64,000 nucleotides of DNA from Phenylobacterium sp. CCH9-H3 (GTDB lineage Bacteria > Pseudomonadota > Alphaproteobacteria > Caulobacterales > Caulobacteraceae): NCBI RefSeq assembly GCF_001557235.1, contig NZ_LSJI01000083.1:1-64000 (forward strand). Reading direction: 5' to 3'. The position numbers were made by a program, and so were the translations under genes. Of the stretch, positions 29,792 to 38,657 are shown one piece after another. Position 1 is the stretch's first letter. Each line of letters opens with the position of its first letter. The notes beneath the pieces are model-generated. The model had not been told where the DNA came from and searched no databases. It was given only the letters and a program-made list of their open reading frames with translations.

Positions 29792-30889
29792 ATGCCCGCA
29801 CGATTTGCTCTTTCGCCGCCCCCGGCCCGCGTGGCGTTCTGGGCCGGGATCTTCTGGTCTGCCTTCATCGCCCACAGCCTGCTGTACAAGGTGGTGCTCG
29901 ACCCGGACGAGACGGCGCCCGCAACCGTGATCCTGCGAAGCCTGCACCTCAACGGGCTCATCGTGCTGCTGGGTGCAGGCCTCAGCGTCGCCACCTGGCC
30001 TCTGCTAGTGCGCATCTCCCGGCAGACTTCGAGACTCCAGGCCCTCGCCGCCCTGGGCCTCATCGCAGGGCTGAGCCTGGTGTTCGAGCCCCTGCAGAGG
30101 CTCACCGTCGGGGAGCTCGGCGGCGCCCGGAAGATCGCCGGCTTCACCTGGACCGAGGCGGCCAAGGCCTGGTTGTTCTGGATCGCTCCGTTCGGTCTTT
30201 GGATGGTCGGCGGTCTGGCGCTGCTGCATCAGGCCCGCGCGCGCGACCGAGAACGAAGCCTGTCCGCCGCCAAGGCGGAAGGGCAGGCCGCCCAGATGCG
30301 CGCGCTGCACTATCAGATCAGCCCGCACTTCCTCTTCAACACGCTGAACTCGATATCTGCGCTGATCCTCTCGCGCCGATATCGGCAAGCCGAGGCGATG
30401 GTGACGGACTTGGCTCGGTTCTTCCGAGCCACCCTGGACACCGATCCCCTGGCCGACGCGCGTCTCGCCGACGAGATCGAACTGCAGCGCCGCTATCTGG
30501 CGATCGAGCAGGTGCGATTCGCCGACTTTCTGGACGTGGTCTTCGAAACGCCGCCGGATCTGGCGGATGCGGCCGTGCCGCCGCTGATCCTGCAGCCGCT
30601 CATCGAAAATGCGATCAAGCATGGATTGCACGGGCCGGGGCGGCTGACGACCGTGCGACTGTCGGCCGCCCGCGATGGCGGCGAGTTGGTTCTGACGGTG
30701 GAAGACGACGGACGCGGCCCGCGCGATCACGATGTGACCCTGGGCGTGGGCTTGTCCAACGTGACGGCGCGGCTGGCCGCGCGGTTCGCCGGGCGCGCGC
30801 AGATGCGGGTCGAGCGGTGCGCGCCCGGGTTTCGGGTCACGCTACGCCTCCCATTGCTTTGGCTGCCACCGGCGAAGGCGCTCGCGTGA
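29792..30889 (+). CDS. LytS-family sensor histidine kinase
   Basis: This 365-aa protein has four predicted membrane helices in its first ~150 residues, then a short linker and a His_kinase (LytS/YehU) domain. The likely phosphorylated His is H179 in QISPHFLFNTLNSISALIL. The ATP-binding domain shows LQPLIENAIKHGL and the G-rich VEDDGRGPRDHD / VGLSNVTARL. The start at 29792 gives a compact N-terminus just before the first helix; an upstream ATG at 29642 is in frame but would add a 50-residue low-quality tail. It overlaps its response regulator by 4 bases. The signal is unknown. Confidence 0.92.
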   Translation: MPARFALSPPPARVAFWAGIFWSAFIAHSLLYKVVLDPDETAPATVILRSLHLNGLIVLLGAGLSVATWPLLVRISRQTSRLQALAALGLIAGLSLVFEPLQRLTVGELGGARKIAGFTWTEAAKAWLFWIAPFGLWMVGGLALLHQARARDRERSLSAAKAEGQAAQMRALHYQISPHFLFNTLNSISALILSRRYRQAEAMVTDLARFFRATLDTDPLADARLADEIELQRRYLAIEQVRFADFLDVVFETPPDLADAAVPPLILQPLIENAIKHGLHGPGRLTTVRLSAARDGGELVLTVEDDGRGPRDHDVTLGVGLSNVTARLAARFAGRAQMRVERCAPGFRVTLRLPLLWLPPAKALA

Positions 30890-31617
30890 GGAAGCTGCGC
30901 GCGCTGGCGGTGGACGACGAGGCGTTGGCCTTGATGCGGCTCGAGGCGCTGCTTCGGCGCATCGCCGGGGTCGAACTGGTCGCCGTGGCCCGGACGGCCT
31001 CCGAGGCGCTGGCGCGGCTGGCGGAGGGCGGGATCGACGTGGTCCTGCTCGACATCCGACTCACAGGCAGCGACGGGTTCGAGGTGGCTGCGGCGCTACG
31101 CGCCCCGGCGGCTCCCCAGGTGATCTTCGTCACCAGTTTCGACGAGTATGCGGTACGGGCCTTCGACGTCGCGGCCACCGATTTCCTCATGAAGCCGGTG
31201 GAGGCGGCGCGGCTCAGCGTGGCGTTGGAGCGGGCCCGGGAGGTGGTGCGGAGTCGGGCGGCGATTGCGCAGCAGTCGCAGGGGGCCGTCCAGGATCGGG
31301 CCATCTGGCTGGCGCTCCGGGACGGCGCGGTGCAGGTTCGGCTGTCCGAAATCCTCTATGTGGAAGCGGAGGGCGACTATGTCCGCGTCCATACGGAGGG
31401 GACCGCGCACTTCCTGCGACGGACGATCGGCGGGCTGGCCGCCGAACTGGACCCCACCCGGTTCCTGCGGATCAGTCGATCCGCCATCGTGCAGATCGCC
31501 CGGCTCAAGGCCGTGGCCCGTCGCGGGCGTCGCGGCGTCTGGGTGGCGCTGGACGACGGTCGCGAACTGAAGGTCGGTCGGACCTATGAGGGCGACGTCT
31601 GGCGCAGGCTGGCCTGA
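30886..31617 (+). CDS. LytTR-family response regulator
   Basis: This 243-aa protein has a receiver (about 1-120) and a LytTR DNA-binding domain (about 145-243). The receiver keeps D10-D11, phosphoacceptor D56 in VVLLDIRLTGSDG, and the Lys in FLMKPV. The LytTR domain shows ILYVEAEGDYVRVHT and FLRISRSAIVQIARLKAV. The GTG at 30886 overlaps the kinase stop. LytTR proteins bind pairs of direct repeats; targets are unknown here. A strong hairpin follows. Confidence 0.93.
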   Translation: MRKLRALAVDDEALALMRLEALLRRIAGVELVAVARTASEALARLAEGGIDVVLLDIRLTGSDGFEVAAALRAPAAPQVIFVTSFDEYAVRAFDVAATDFLMKPVEAARLSVALERAREVVRSRAAIAQQSQGAVQDRAIWLALRDGAVQVRLSEILYVEAEGDYVRVHTEGTAHFLRRTIGGLAAELDPTRFLRISRSAIVQIARLKAVARRGRRGVWVALDDGRELKVGRTYEGDVWRRLA

Positions 31618-31625
31618 GCCGATCT

Positions 31626-31656
31626 CGCGCCCGCCGCCCCGAGGGCAGCGGGCGCG
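31626..31656. terminator. Hairpin between convergent genes, probable bidirectional terminator
   Basis: Nine bases at 31626-31634 pair perfectly with 31648-31656, and after one mismatch four more pairs continue to a three-base loop. The stem is almost all G-C. It is placed in the 46-base gap between the LytTR regulator and the convergent PEP-CTERM gene. No T-run flanks it, so termination may be structure-only or the element may stabilise mRNA ends. Confidence 0.6.
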
Positions 31657-31663
31657 GCGCCGT

Positions 31664-32338
31664 TCAGGCGGCCTGGAGGCGGCGCCGGGCCCGCAGCGCC
31701 GTGCCGGCCATGCCAAAGCCGCCAATCAGCAGCGCCCATGTCGCGGGCTCGGGCACGGCGGTGACGTCGGCGGCTCTCATGGCGACGTTGTCCAGCCGGA
31801 CAGTGTCGACGCCTGAGGACCAGTCCCCCATGACCATCACGAACTCGAGGTCGGCCATGATCGCGGCGAACAGGTCCTCGGAGACCGGGCCGACCACATT
31901 GCCGATGGAGCCCACGTAGAAGTTGGCCGCGGTGAGCTGGACACTGAACGGCGCCAGGCTGGACCCCGGCAGGCCGTCCCAGCGGCTGAAGATGCGCTGG
32001 TTGCCGGCGCCCTTGAGGACCACGAGGGAGCGTTCGTCATAGGACCTGCGGTTCGCCGAGAGCTCGAAATCGAAGGAGCCGCCGAGATAGTCCGACATAT
32101 CGCCCAGATAGGCGGTCGGGGCGACGAAGCCCCAGCCGGCAAGACCGTGCGTCTTGGTGATGCTGCCGGTCGTGGCGTCGTACGTGACGTCCTGCCGGGC
32201 CGAGTTGTCGTAGGCGCCGAAGCGCCAACCGTCGCTGCCGGTGTCGAACGTTGAGGTGATCGTGGTCGCCGCGGCGGCGCCGGAGGCGCCGAGCACGACG
32301 AAGGCGGCGGCTGCGGCCGCCAGACTTGCTCTGAACAC
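31664..32338 (-). CDS. PEPxxWA-CTERM sorting-domain protein, laminin-B-like
   Basis: This 224-aa exported protein has an N-terminal signal peptide (about 1-23) and the C-terminal sorting signal VPEPATWALLIGGFGMAG followed by RARRRLQAA. Such tails are recognised by an exosortase-type system, which is not in this window. The middle part (TFDTGSDGWRFGAYDN, then APTAYLGDMSDYLGGSFDFEL) resembles a laminin IV/B domain, a beta-sandwich often found on extracellular proteins. It is convergent with the LytS/LytTR pair, which makes regulation by them possible but unproven. Confidence 0.9.
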   Translation of the reverse strand: MFRASLAAAAAAFVVLGASGAAAATTITSTFDTGSDGWRFGAYDNSARQDVTYDATTGSITKTHGLAGWGFVAPTAYLGDMSDYLGGSFDFELSANRRSYDERSLVVLKGAGNQRIFSRWDGLPGSSLAPFSVQLTAANFYVGSIGNVVGPVSEDLFAAIMADLEFVMVMGDWSSGVDTVRLDNVAMRAADVTAVPEPATWALLIGGFGMAGTALRARRRLQAA

Positions 32339-32564
32339 AGGGGGGACTCCTTACAAACCGGGGCGCAGACGCCGCGCCCATCCGGTGGTAGGCGCGGCGG
32401 CGCGCTGGACGCGAACCCCTTGCGGCGAAGCGTGGCGACGGCGGGCCGAAGCGCGGCGGCCCGACACGCCCGAGACTGCCACCGCAACGCGCGCGGCGCG
32501 CTTTGAGGCCTGACCTTGCCCAGATGGCTTGGCGGCCCGCGGCGGATCGGCTCACATCGGCGGC

Positions 32565-33524
32565 ATGCGCCTGATCATCGATACGGATACCGCCGGCGAC
32601 GATGTCTTCTCGCTGATGATCGCCCTTACGCGGCCGGGCGTGAGCGTGGAGGCCATCACCATCGCCCACGGCAACGTGGGCTTCGCCCAGCACGCGGAGA
32701 ACGCCCTGGCGACGCTTGAGGCGTGTGGGCGGGCGGCCGAGGTTCCGGTCTATCTGGGCGCGGAGCGGCCGCTCAGCCGCGCCCCGCTGGCGGCGAGCTA
32801 TGTGTTCGGGGCCGACGGCATGAGCGACAGCGGCTTTCCGCGCGCCGCGCAGCGGCCGGAGCCGGGGGAGGCGGCCGACCAGATCGTCCGGCGGATCATG
32901 GCCGAGCCGGGCGAGATCACCCTGTTGGCCCAGGCGCCGCTGACCAACCTGGCGCTGGCGGTGATGACGGAGCCCCGGATCGCGCAGGCGTGCCGCCATC
33001 TCTGGATCATGGGCGGGACCGACAACGGGGTCGGCAACGTGACGCCTGCGGCCGAGTACAACCTCTATGTGGATCCCGAGGCGGCGAAGATCGTGCTGGC
33101 GGCCGGGTTCGACGTCTCGATCGTCACCTGGACCGTGACCCTGCGCGACGGCCTGTTCACCGCGGACCAACTGGCCGAGCTGGCCGCGCTGCAGACGCCG
33201 CGGTCGCGGTTCTTCACGGCGGTGAACCGCGCCTCGCTCGATTTCGCGCAGAAGACGCAAGGGCTGGGCGGCAGCCTGCACCCGGACGCCCTGACGTGCG
33301 CGCTGGCGCTGGACGAGGCGCTGATCCTGGATGCGGAGATGTGCGCCGTGGACGTGGAGACCAAGGGCGAGCTCACCCGCGGCTATCTCAGCGTCTCGCA
33401 CCCGATCCTGCCCGACGCGGAGCTCGCGGACCCCGAACTCGTACGCAAGCCTCCGAACGCCCGGGTGATCAAGTCCGCCGACCGCGAAGGCTTCTTCGCG
33501 GCGATGAAGGCGGCGCTGGCCTAG
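32565..33524 (+). CDS. Nucleoside hydrolase (inosine-uridine preferring type)
   Basis: This 319-aa protein hydrolyses the N-glycosidic bond of nucleosides to base and ribose. The calcium-binding N-terminal motif is D6-x-D8-x3-D12-D13 (IIDTDTAGDD), and further family motifs are LWIMGGTDN, AEYNLYVDPEAA and LHPDALTCALALDE. ATG 32565 was chosen because the family begins directly with RLIIDTDT. The 226-base divergent region at 32339-32564 is very GC-rich; I see no clear promoter in it. The gene probably stands alone. Confidence 0.92.
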   Translation: MRLIIDTDTAGDDVFSLMIALTRPGVSVEAITIAHGNVGFAQHAENALATLEACGRAAEVPVYLGAERPLSRAPLAASYVFGADGMSDSGFPRAAQRPEPGEAADQIVRRIMAEPGEITLLAQAPLTNLALAVMTEPRIAQACRHLWIMGGTDNGVGNVTPAAEYNLYVDPEAAKIVLAAGFDVSIVTWTVTLRDGLFTADQLAELAALQTPRSRFFTAVNRASLDFAQKTQGLGGSLHPDALTCALALDEALILDAEMCAVDVETKGELTRGYLSVSHPILPDAELADPELVRKPPNARVIKSADREGFFAAMKAALA

Positions 33525-33550
33525 GACGGGAAGCCCGGGCGGGCGGCGGC

Positions 33551-33578
33551 TTGATTTTTCGCCGCTTTCCCCCTACAT
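33551..33578 (+). promoter_or_regulatory. Candidate housekeeping promoter of rpsB
   Basis: TTGATT at 33551-33556 and CTACAT at 33573-33578 with a 16-base spacer resemble -35 and -10 boxes of an alphaproteobacterial housekeeping promoter. Transcription would start near 33585 and give a leader of about 120 bases before rpsB. This is a by-eye match only. Confidence 0.35.
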
Positions 33579-33640
33579 GCGCCGCTCCAATCCACACGCA
33601 GGTGTTCGGCTTGGCCGGGGAGACATCCCGTCCCAGTCCG

Positions 33641-33685
33641 TTCCGGTCCTCTTCGGAGGGTTTGCCTGCGGCGGTCCAACCGGAA
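33641..33685 (+). promoter_or_regulatory. Structured rpsB 5' leader, candidate S2 autoregulatory element
   Basis: In the 180-base region before rpsB, seven bases at 33641-33647 pair perfectly with 33679-33685. Inside, 33648-33651 pairs with 33656-33659 around a TTCG tetraloop, stacked directly on the outer stem. The element ends 19 bases before the ATG, so it could mask or present the ribosome-binding site. Ribosomal protein leaders are often autoregulated; binding by S2 is inference. Confidence 0.4.
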
Positions 33686-33704
33686 GAAAGACGAGACACA
33701 GACT

Positions 33705-34580
33705 ATGGCTCTGCCTGAATTCTCCATGCGCCAGCTCCTGGAAGCCGGCGCCCACTTCGGCCACCAGACGCACCGCTGGAACCCGAAGATGGACAAGTAC
33801 ATCTTCGGCTCGCGCTCCAACATCCACATCATCGACCTGTCGCAGTCGATCCCGCTGCTGCATCAGGCCCTGGTGAAGGTGCGCGAAGTCGCCGCCGGCG
33901 GCGGCCGCATCCTGTTCGTCGGCACCAAGCGCCAGGCGTCGGAGCCGATCGCCACGGCCGCGCGCCGCTGCGCCCAGTACTATGTGAACCACCGCTGGCT
34001 GGGCGGCACGCTCACCAACTGGCGCACCGTATCCGGCTCGATCGCGCGCCTGCGCGAAGTCGACAGCCTGGTGGCCGGCGAAGGCCAGGGCCGTTCCAAG
34101 AAGGAACTGCTGCAGCTGACGCGCGAGCGCGACAAGCTGGAGCTGAGCCTGGGCGGCATCAAGGACATGGGCGGCATCCCCGACCTGATGTTCGTGATCG
34201 ACACCAACAAGGAAGCGATCGCGATCCAGGAAGCCCGGAAGCTGAACATCCCGGTCATCGCCATCCTGGACACCAACTCGAACCCGGACGGGATCACCTA
34301 TCCGATCCCCGGCAACGACGACGCGGCCCGCGCGATCCAGCTGTACTGCGACCTGCTGGCCGACGCCGTCCTGGACGGCCTGGCCGCCGGCCAGTCGGCG
34401 GCGGGCGTCGACCTGGGCGCTTCGGAAGCTCCGATTGAGCCGACGCTGGCGCGCGAGCTGACGCCGGAAGCCGTGGCCGAGCCCGAGGTCACCGCGCCGG
34501 AAGCTGCGGCCCTCGAAGCCGAGATGACCGGCGCCGAAGCTCCCGCGGCGGATGCGGCGAGCGAAGACCAGGCCGGCTGA
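33705..34580 (+). CDS. rpsB: 30S ribosomal protein S2
   Basis: This 291-aa ribosomal protein shows the family start [24 protein letters not shown] and the second signature [22 protein letters not shown]. Residues beyond about 240 form an Ala/Glu-rich acidic extension (up to the AASEDQAG end) not found in E. coli S2 but common in alphaproteobacteria. The order rpsB-tsf is nearly universal. The leader holds a candidate promoter and a hairpin element. Confidence 0.97.
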   Translation: MALPEFSMRQLLEAGAHFGHQTHRWNPKMDKYIFGSRSNIHIIDLSQSIPLLHQALVKVREVAAGGGRILFVGTKRQASEPIATAARRCAQYYVNHRWLGGTLTNWRTVSGSIARLREVDSLVAGEGQGRSKKELLQLTRERDKLELSLGGIKDMGGIPDLMFVIDTNKEAIAIQEARKLNIPVIAILDTNSNPDGITYPIPGNDDAARAIQLYCDLLADAVLDGLAAGQSAAGVDLGASEAPIEPTLARELTPEAVAEPEVTAPEAAALEAEMTGAEAPAADAASEDQAG

Positions 34581-34674
34581 GCGCCCCTCGGGCGCGCAGC
34601 TGTCACAAAACCCTGACGGCGGGCCCTCACATGGGGGTCCGTCGTGATTCAACGAGACCTATAAGGAGCTGACC

Positions 34675-35610
34675 ATGGCGGAAATCACCGCTGCGCTGGT
34701 CAAGGACCTGCGCGAAAAATCCGGCGCCGGCATGATGGACTGCAAGAAGGCCCTGACGGAGAACGGCGGCGACGTCGAAGCTTCCATGGACTGGCTGCGG
34801 ACCAAGGGCCTGGCCAAGGCGGCCAAGAAGGCCGACCGCGCCGCCGCTGAAGGCCTGGTGGCCGGCAAGATCGCGGCCGACGGCAAGACCGGCGTGCTGG
34901 TCGAGTTCAACGCCGAGACCGACTTCGTCGCCAAGAACGACGGCTTCCAGAACGCCGCCCGCGAGTTCGCGGACGTGGCGCTGGCGACCGACGGCGACGT
35001 GGAGGCCATCCGCGCCGCCAAGACCTCGAAGGGCGAAGTCGTCCAGGACGCGATCACCAACCTGATCGCGACCATCGGCGAGAACATGCAGCTGCGCCGC
35101 TCGGCCAAGCTGTCGGTCTCGCAGGGCGCCGTGTCGCTCTACCTGCACAACGCGCAGGGCGAGGGCGTGGCGCGCATGGGCGTGCTGGTGGCGATGGAAG
35201 GCGGCGGCGACGTGGCCAAGCTGCAGGACGTCGGGCGCAAGATCGCCATGCACGTGGCGGCCACCGCGCCGCTCGCGCTGTCGACCGACGAGCTCGACCC
35301 CGAGGTCGTGGCCAAGGAGCGTGAGATCCAGACCCAGACGGCGATGGAATCGGGCAAGCCCCGCGAGATCGCCGAGAAGATGGTCGAGGGCCGGATTCGC
35401 AAGTGGCAGGAAGAAGTGGTGCTGCTGAAGCAACCCTTCGTCATGAACCCGGACCAGACCATCGAGCAGCTGGTCGCCGAAACCGCCAAGGAAACCGGCG
35501 CGCCGGCGGCCTTGAAGGCTTTCGTGCGCTTCGCCCTCGGCGAAGGCGTCGAGAAGGCCCCCGAAGGCGACTTCGCCGCCGAGGTGGCGTCGATGACCGG
35601 CAAGGCCTAG
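34675..35610 (+). CDS. tsf: Elongation factor Ts
   Basis: This 311-aa factor exchanges GDP for GTP on EF-Tu. The first family signature is at the N-terminus ([22 protein letters not shown]), and the EF-Tu-contacting core motif TDFVAKND is at about residues 82-89. The 94-base gap after rpsB contains a small GC-rich hairpin (near 34616-34645) and a clear AAGGAG ribosome-binding site. A good intrinsic terminator follows. Confidence 0.97.
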   Translation: MAEITAALVKDLREKSGAGMMDCKKALTENGGDVEASMDWLRTKGLAKAAKKADRAAAEGLVAGKIAADGKTGVLVEFNAETDFVAKNDGFQNAAREFADVALATDGDVEAIRAAKTSKGEVVQDAITNLIATIGENMQLRRSAKLSVSQGAVSLYLHNAQGEGVARMGVLVAMEGGGDVAKLQDVGRKIAMHVAATAPLALSTDELDPEVVAKEREIQTQTAMESGKPREIAEKMVEGRIRKWQEEVVLLKQPFVMNPDQTIEQLVAETAKETGAPAALKAFVRFALGEGVEKAPEGDFAAEVASMTGKA

Positions 35611-35629
35611 GACCTACCGACTGACTCCC

Positions 35630-35669
35630 AAGGGCGCGGCGCGTTAGACGCACCGCGCCCTTGTTGTAT
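35630..35669 (+). terminator. Intrinsic terminator after tsf
   Basis: AAGGGCGCGG at 35630-35639 pairs perfectly with CCGCGCCCTT at 35653-35662, followed by a T-rich TTGTTGT. It ends the rpsB-tsf unit 31 bases before the pyrH start codon, so pyrH probably has its own promoter or depends on read-through. Confidence 0.8.
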
Positions 35670-35699
35670 GTTCTACCCGCTGCTCAGGATTATCGACTC

Positions 35700-36416
35700 A
35701 TGGCCGACGCCCCCCGCTACAAGCGCATCCTCCTGAAGCTTTCGGGCGAGGCGGGTGTCGGCGGCGACGGCTTCGGGATCGATCCCAAGACTCTGGGCGC
35801 CGTCTGCGAGGAGATCGCCCAGGTCGCGAAGGCCGGCGTGCAGATCTGCGTCGTCGTCGGCGGCGGCAACATCTTCCGCGGCGCGGCCCTGGCCGAGGCC
35901 GGCATGGAGCGGGCCAGCGCCGACTACATGGGCATGCTGGCGACGGTGATGAACGCCCTGGCCCTGCAGGCCTCGCTGGAGAAGCTGGGCGTCTACACGC
36001 GCGTGCAGTCGGCCATCCCGATGGAAGCGGTCTGCGAGCCCTACATCCGCCGCCGGGCGCTGCGGCACCTGGAGAAGGGGCGGGTGGTGATCTTCGCCGC
36101 CGGAGTCGGCGCGCCGTTCTTCACCACGGATTCGGGCGCAGCGCTGCGCGCGGCCGAGATGGGCTGCGAGGCGCTGTTCAAGGGCACCAGCGTCGACGGC
36201 GTCTACACCGCCGACCCGAAGAAGGACGCCGGCGCCAAGCGCTACGAGACCTTGAGCTATCACGACGTCCTGGCCAACAACCTCAAGGTCATGGACGCCT
36301 CCGCCGTCAGCCTGATGCGCGAGAACCATATCCCCATCGTGGTGTTCAACATCCGCGAGCGGGGCAACCTCCTGAAGGTCCTCAACGGCGAAGGCGTCTT
36401 CACGACCATCGCCTAG
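35700..36416 (+). CDS. pyrH: UMP kinase
   Basis: This 238-aa amino-acid-kinase-fold enzyme phosphorylates UMP to UDP. The phosphate loop [11 protein letters not shown] is at about residues 8-18, GGGNIFRG is the second glycine loop, and the nucleotide-binding part includes [17 protein letters not shown]. The ATG at 35700 gives the expected short N-terminus. It precedes frr, the standard order. Confidence 0.96.
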   Translation: MADAPRYKRILLKLSGEAGVGGDGFGIDPKTLGAVCEEIAQVAKAGVQICVVVGGGNIFRGAALAEAGMERASADYMGMLATVMNALALQASLEKLGVYTRVQSAIPMEAVCEPYIRRRALRHLEKGRVVIFAAGVGAPFFTTDSGAALRAAEMGCEALFKGTSVDGVYTADPKKDAGAKRYETLSYHDVLANNLKVMDASAVSLMRENHIPIVVFNIRERGNLLKVLNGEGVFTTIA

Positions 36417-36463
36417 CCGCTAAACTCGGCCCCCAAAGAAATTCCCGAGACGGAGACGCCGCC

Positions 36464-37030
36464 ATGGCCACGACCGAAAAGCCCGTGCTCTCGAAGTACA
36501 AGGACCGCATGGACAAGGCCGTCGCGGCGCTGCAGGAGGAGTTCGGCTCCCTGCGCACCGGCCGCGCCTCGGTCAGCCTGCTGGACCAGATCCGCGTCGA
36601 CGCCTACGGCTCGTCCACGCCGCTGAACCAGGTGGGCGCGATCAGCGTCCCCGAGCCGCGCATGATCACCATCAACGTGTGGGACCGGGCCCTGGTGGTG
36701 TCGGTGGAGAAGGCGATCCGCGCCTCGGACCTCGGCCTGAACCCCGTGGTCGACGGCACGACGCTGCGCCTGCCGATCCCGCCGCTCACCGAGGATCGCC
36801 GCAAGGAGCTGGCGAAGCTGGCCGGCAAGTACGCCGAACAGCAGCGGGTGGCCGTGCGCAACGTGCGCCGCGACGCGAACGAGGACTGCCGCAAGGCCCA
36901 GAAGGACGGCGTCATCAGCCAGGACGAGGAGAAGCGTTTCGAGGCGGAGGTGCAGAAGATCACCGACGAAGCCATCAAGCGCGTGGACGAAGCCTTGAAA
37001 ACAAAAGAACAAGAGATCATGCACGTTTGA
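36464..37030 (+). CDS. frr: Ribosome recycling factor
   Basis: This 188-aa protein splits post-termination ribosomes together with EF-G. Its length equals the family norm, and the typical stretches are [38 protein letters not shown] and RNVRRDAN. It lies between pyrH and uppS on the same strand with short gaps. Confidence 0.96.
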   Translation: MATTEKPVLSKYKDRMDKAVAALQEEFGSLRTGRASVSLLDQIRVDAYGSSTPLNQVGAISVPEPRMITINVWDRALVVSVEKAIRASDLGLNPVVDGTTLRLPIPPLTEDRRKELAKLAGKYAEQQRVAVRNVRRDANEDCRKAQKDGVISQDEEKRFEAEVQKITDEAIKRVDEALKTKEQEIMHV

Positions 37031-37057
37031 CGCCCGCGTAAGGACCAGCGTTCCCTC

Positions 37058-37837
37058 ATGGCCGCCGCCGAGAAGCCACCGTCTGCGGACGCCCCAGGGG
37101 ATGACCGGGGGCTGACGCCGCCCCTGCACGTCGCGATCGTCATGGACGGCAACGGACGCTGGGCCAAGCAGCGCGGCCTGCCGCGCTCCCTGGGACATCG
37201 GGCCGGTGTGGAGGCCCTGAAGCGCACCGTCTCGGCCGCCGCCAAGCTGGGCGTGGGCTCGCTCACGGTGTTCGGCTTCTCCACCGAGAACTGGAGCCGT
37301 CCGGCCGCCGAGGTCGCCGAGCTGATGGCCCTGCCCAAGCGCTATTTCGAGACGGACCTCGCCCGCCTGCACCGCGAAGGCGTTCGGGTGCGGGTGATCG
37401 GCCGCCGGAACGGCCTGTCGAACGACCTCCTCAAGCTGATCGACGATGCGCGCGAGCGGACGAAGGACAACACAGCCTTCAACCTGAACATCGCCTTCAA
37501 CTACGGCGGACAGGCCGACATCACCGACGCGGCGCGCCGGTTCGCCGAGGACGTGGCCGCCGGCCTGCGCAGCCCGGAAGACCTCGACGAGGCGCTGTTC
37601 GGCAGCCTGCTGGCCACCGCCGGCACGCCGCCGCCGGACCTGATCGTGCGGCCGTCGGGCGAGCAGAGGCTCTCCAACTTCCTCCTGTGGGAGGCCGCCT
37701 ATGCCGAACTGGTGTTCCAGGACGTGCTGTGGCCCGACTACGGCGAGGAACACCTGAAGGCCGCGCTGGCGGAGTTCGCCGCGCGGGATCGGCGCTATGG
37801 CGCAATCGTTGCCGATGACGTCCTCGCCGCCGGTTAA
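37058..37837 (+). CDS. uppS: Undecaprenyl diphosphate synthase (cis-prenyltransferase)
   Basis: This 259-aa enzyme makes the C55 lipid carrier for peptidoglycan and polysaccharide assembly. The catalytic Asp D30 lies in VAIVMDGNGRWAKQRG; further motifs are FGFSTENWSRP and the C-terminal PSGEQRLSNFLLWEAAYAEL. The 3' end overlaps the cdsA start by up to 41 bases, an unusually long overlap. Confidence 0.96.
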   Translation: MAAAEKPPSADAPGDDRGLTPPLHVAIVMDGNGRWAKQRGLPRSLGHRAGVEALKRTVSAAAKLGVGSLTVFGFSTENWSRPAAEVAELMALPKRYFETDLARLHREGVRVRVIGRRNGLSNDLLKLIDDARERTKDNTAFNLNIAFNYGGQADITDAARRFAEDVAAGLRSPEDLDEALFGSLLATAGTPPPDLIVRPSGEQRLSNFLLWEAAYAELVFQDVLWPDYGEEHLKAALAEFAARDRRYGAIVADDVLAAG

Positions 37838-38657
37838 GCGGTTCGACTGGACCAACCTCGGCCTGCGCGTCGCGTCGGCCGTGGTGTTGGTGCCAGCGGC
37901 GCTTGCCGCCGCCTGGTTCGGCGGCTGGCCGTACCTGGTGCTGATCGCCATCGGCGTCGCCCTGCTCGCGATCGAGTGGGGGGGCATGACCGCGCCGGTC
38001 GCGCCCACGCGGGTCGCCGCTGCGGTGGCGGCCGCCGTTTTGATTGCTGTTTTCGTAGGTTACCGCGGAGATTTCATCTGGGCCTGGGGCGCCATAGCCC
38101 TGACCGCGGCGGGCGCGGCCGTGGTGGCGCGGGGCGTGGCCGAGCGGCCGGCGGACGCCGCGTTCGGCGTGCTCTACATCGCGCCCGCGGCCCTTTGCCT
38201 GGTCTGGCTGCGCGACTCGGACAAGGTCATGTCCCACCAGGGTCACTGGTGGATCATGATGCTGTTCGCGGCCACCTGGGCCGCAGACATCGGCGCCTTC
38301 GCGGTTGGCAGCACGCTCAAGGGGCCGAAGCTATGGCCCCGCTTCTCGCCCAACAAGACCTGGTCCGGCTTCATCGGCGGCCTGGCGGCGGCGACGGCGG
38401 CGGGCAGCCTGATGGCCGGCATGTCGGTGTTCCAGCTCAACGTCTGGGCTGCGGCCTTCATCGGCCTGGCCGTGGGACTGGCGACCATGGCCGGCGACCT
38501 CTGGGAGTCGGCGATCAAGCGCCGGTTCGGGGTCAAGGACTCGGGCGACCTGATTCCGGGTCATGGCGGGTTGCTGGATCGCGTGGATGGGCTGATGTTC
38601 GCCGTCGTGGTGATGGCCGCCCTGCGGCTCGCCAACCATTTGGGATGGGGACATTGA
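37797..38657 (+). CDS. cdsA: Phosphatidate cytidylyltransferase
   Basis: This 286-aa membrane enzyme makes CDP-diacylglycerol, the precursor of all phospholipids. About seven hydrophobic helices are visible. The CdsA signature is at the C-terminus: [20 protein letters not shown] then GLLDRVD. Two in-frame ATGs are possible (37797 and 37815); the first is used here, though neither has a strong ribosome-binding site, so coupling to uppS translation is likely. dxr begins inside its last codons. Confidence 0.94.
   Translation: MAQSLPMTSSPPVKRFDWTNLGLRVASAVVLVPAALAAAWFGGWPYLVLIAIGVALLAIEWGGMTAPVAPTRVAAAVAAAVLIAVFVGYRGDFIWAWGAIALTAAGAAVVARGVAERPADAAFGVLYIAPAALCLVWLRDSDKVMSHQGHWWIMMLFAATWAADIGAFAVGSTLKGPKLWPRFSPNKTWSGFIGGLAAATAAGSLMAGMSVFQLNVWAAAFIGLAVGLATMAGDLWESAIKRRFGVKDSGDLIPGHGGLLDRVDGLMFAVVVMAALRLANHLGWGH

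Noticed and set aside
34581..34674. Attenuator-like hairpin between rpsB and tsf
   Set aside because: A small GC-rich hairpin near 34616-34645 exists, but it has mismatches and no T-tract; too weak to list as a terminator.
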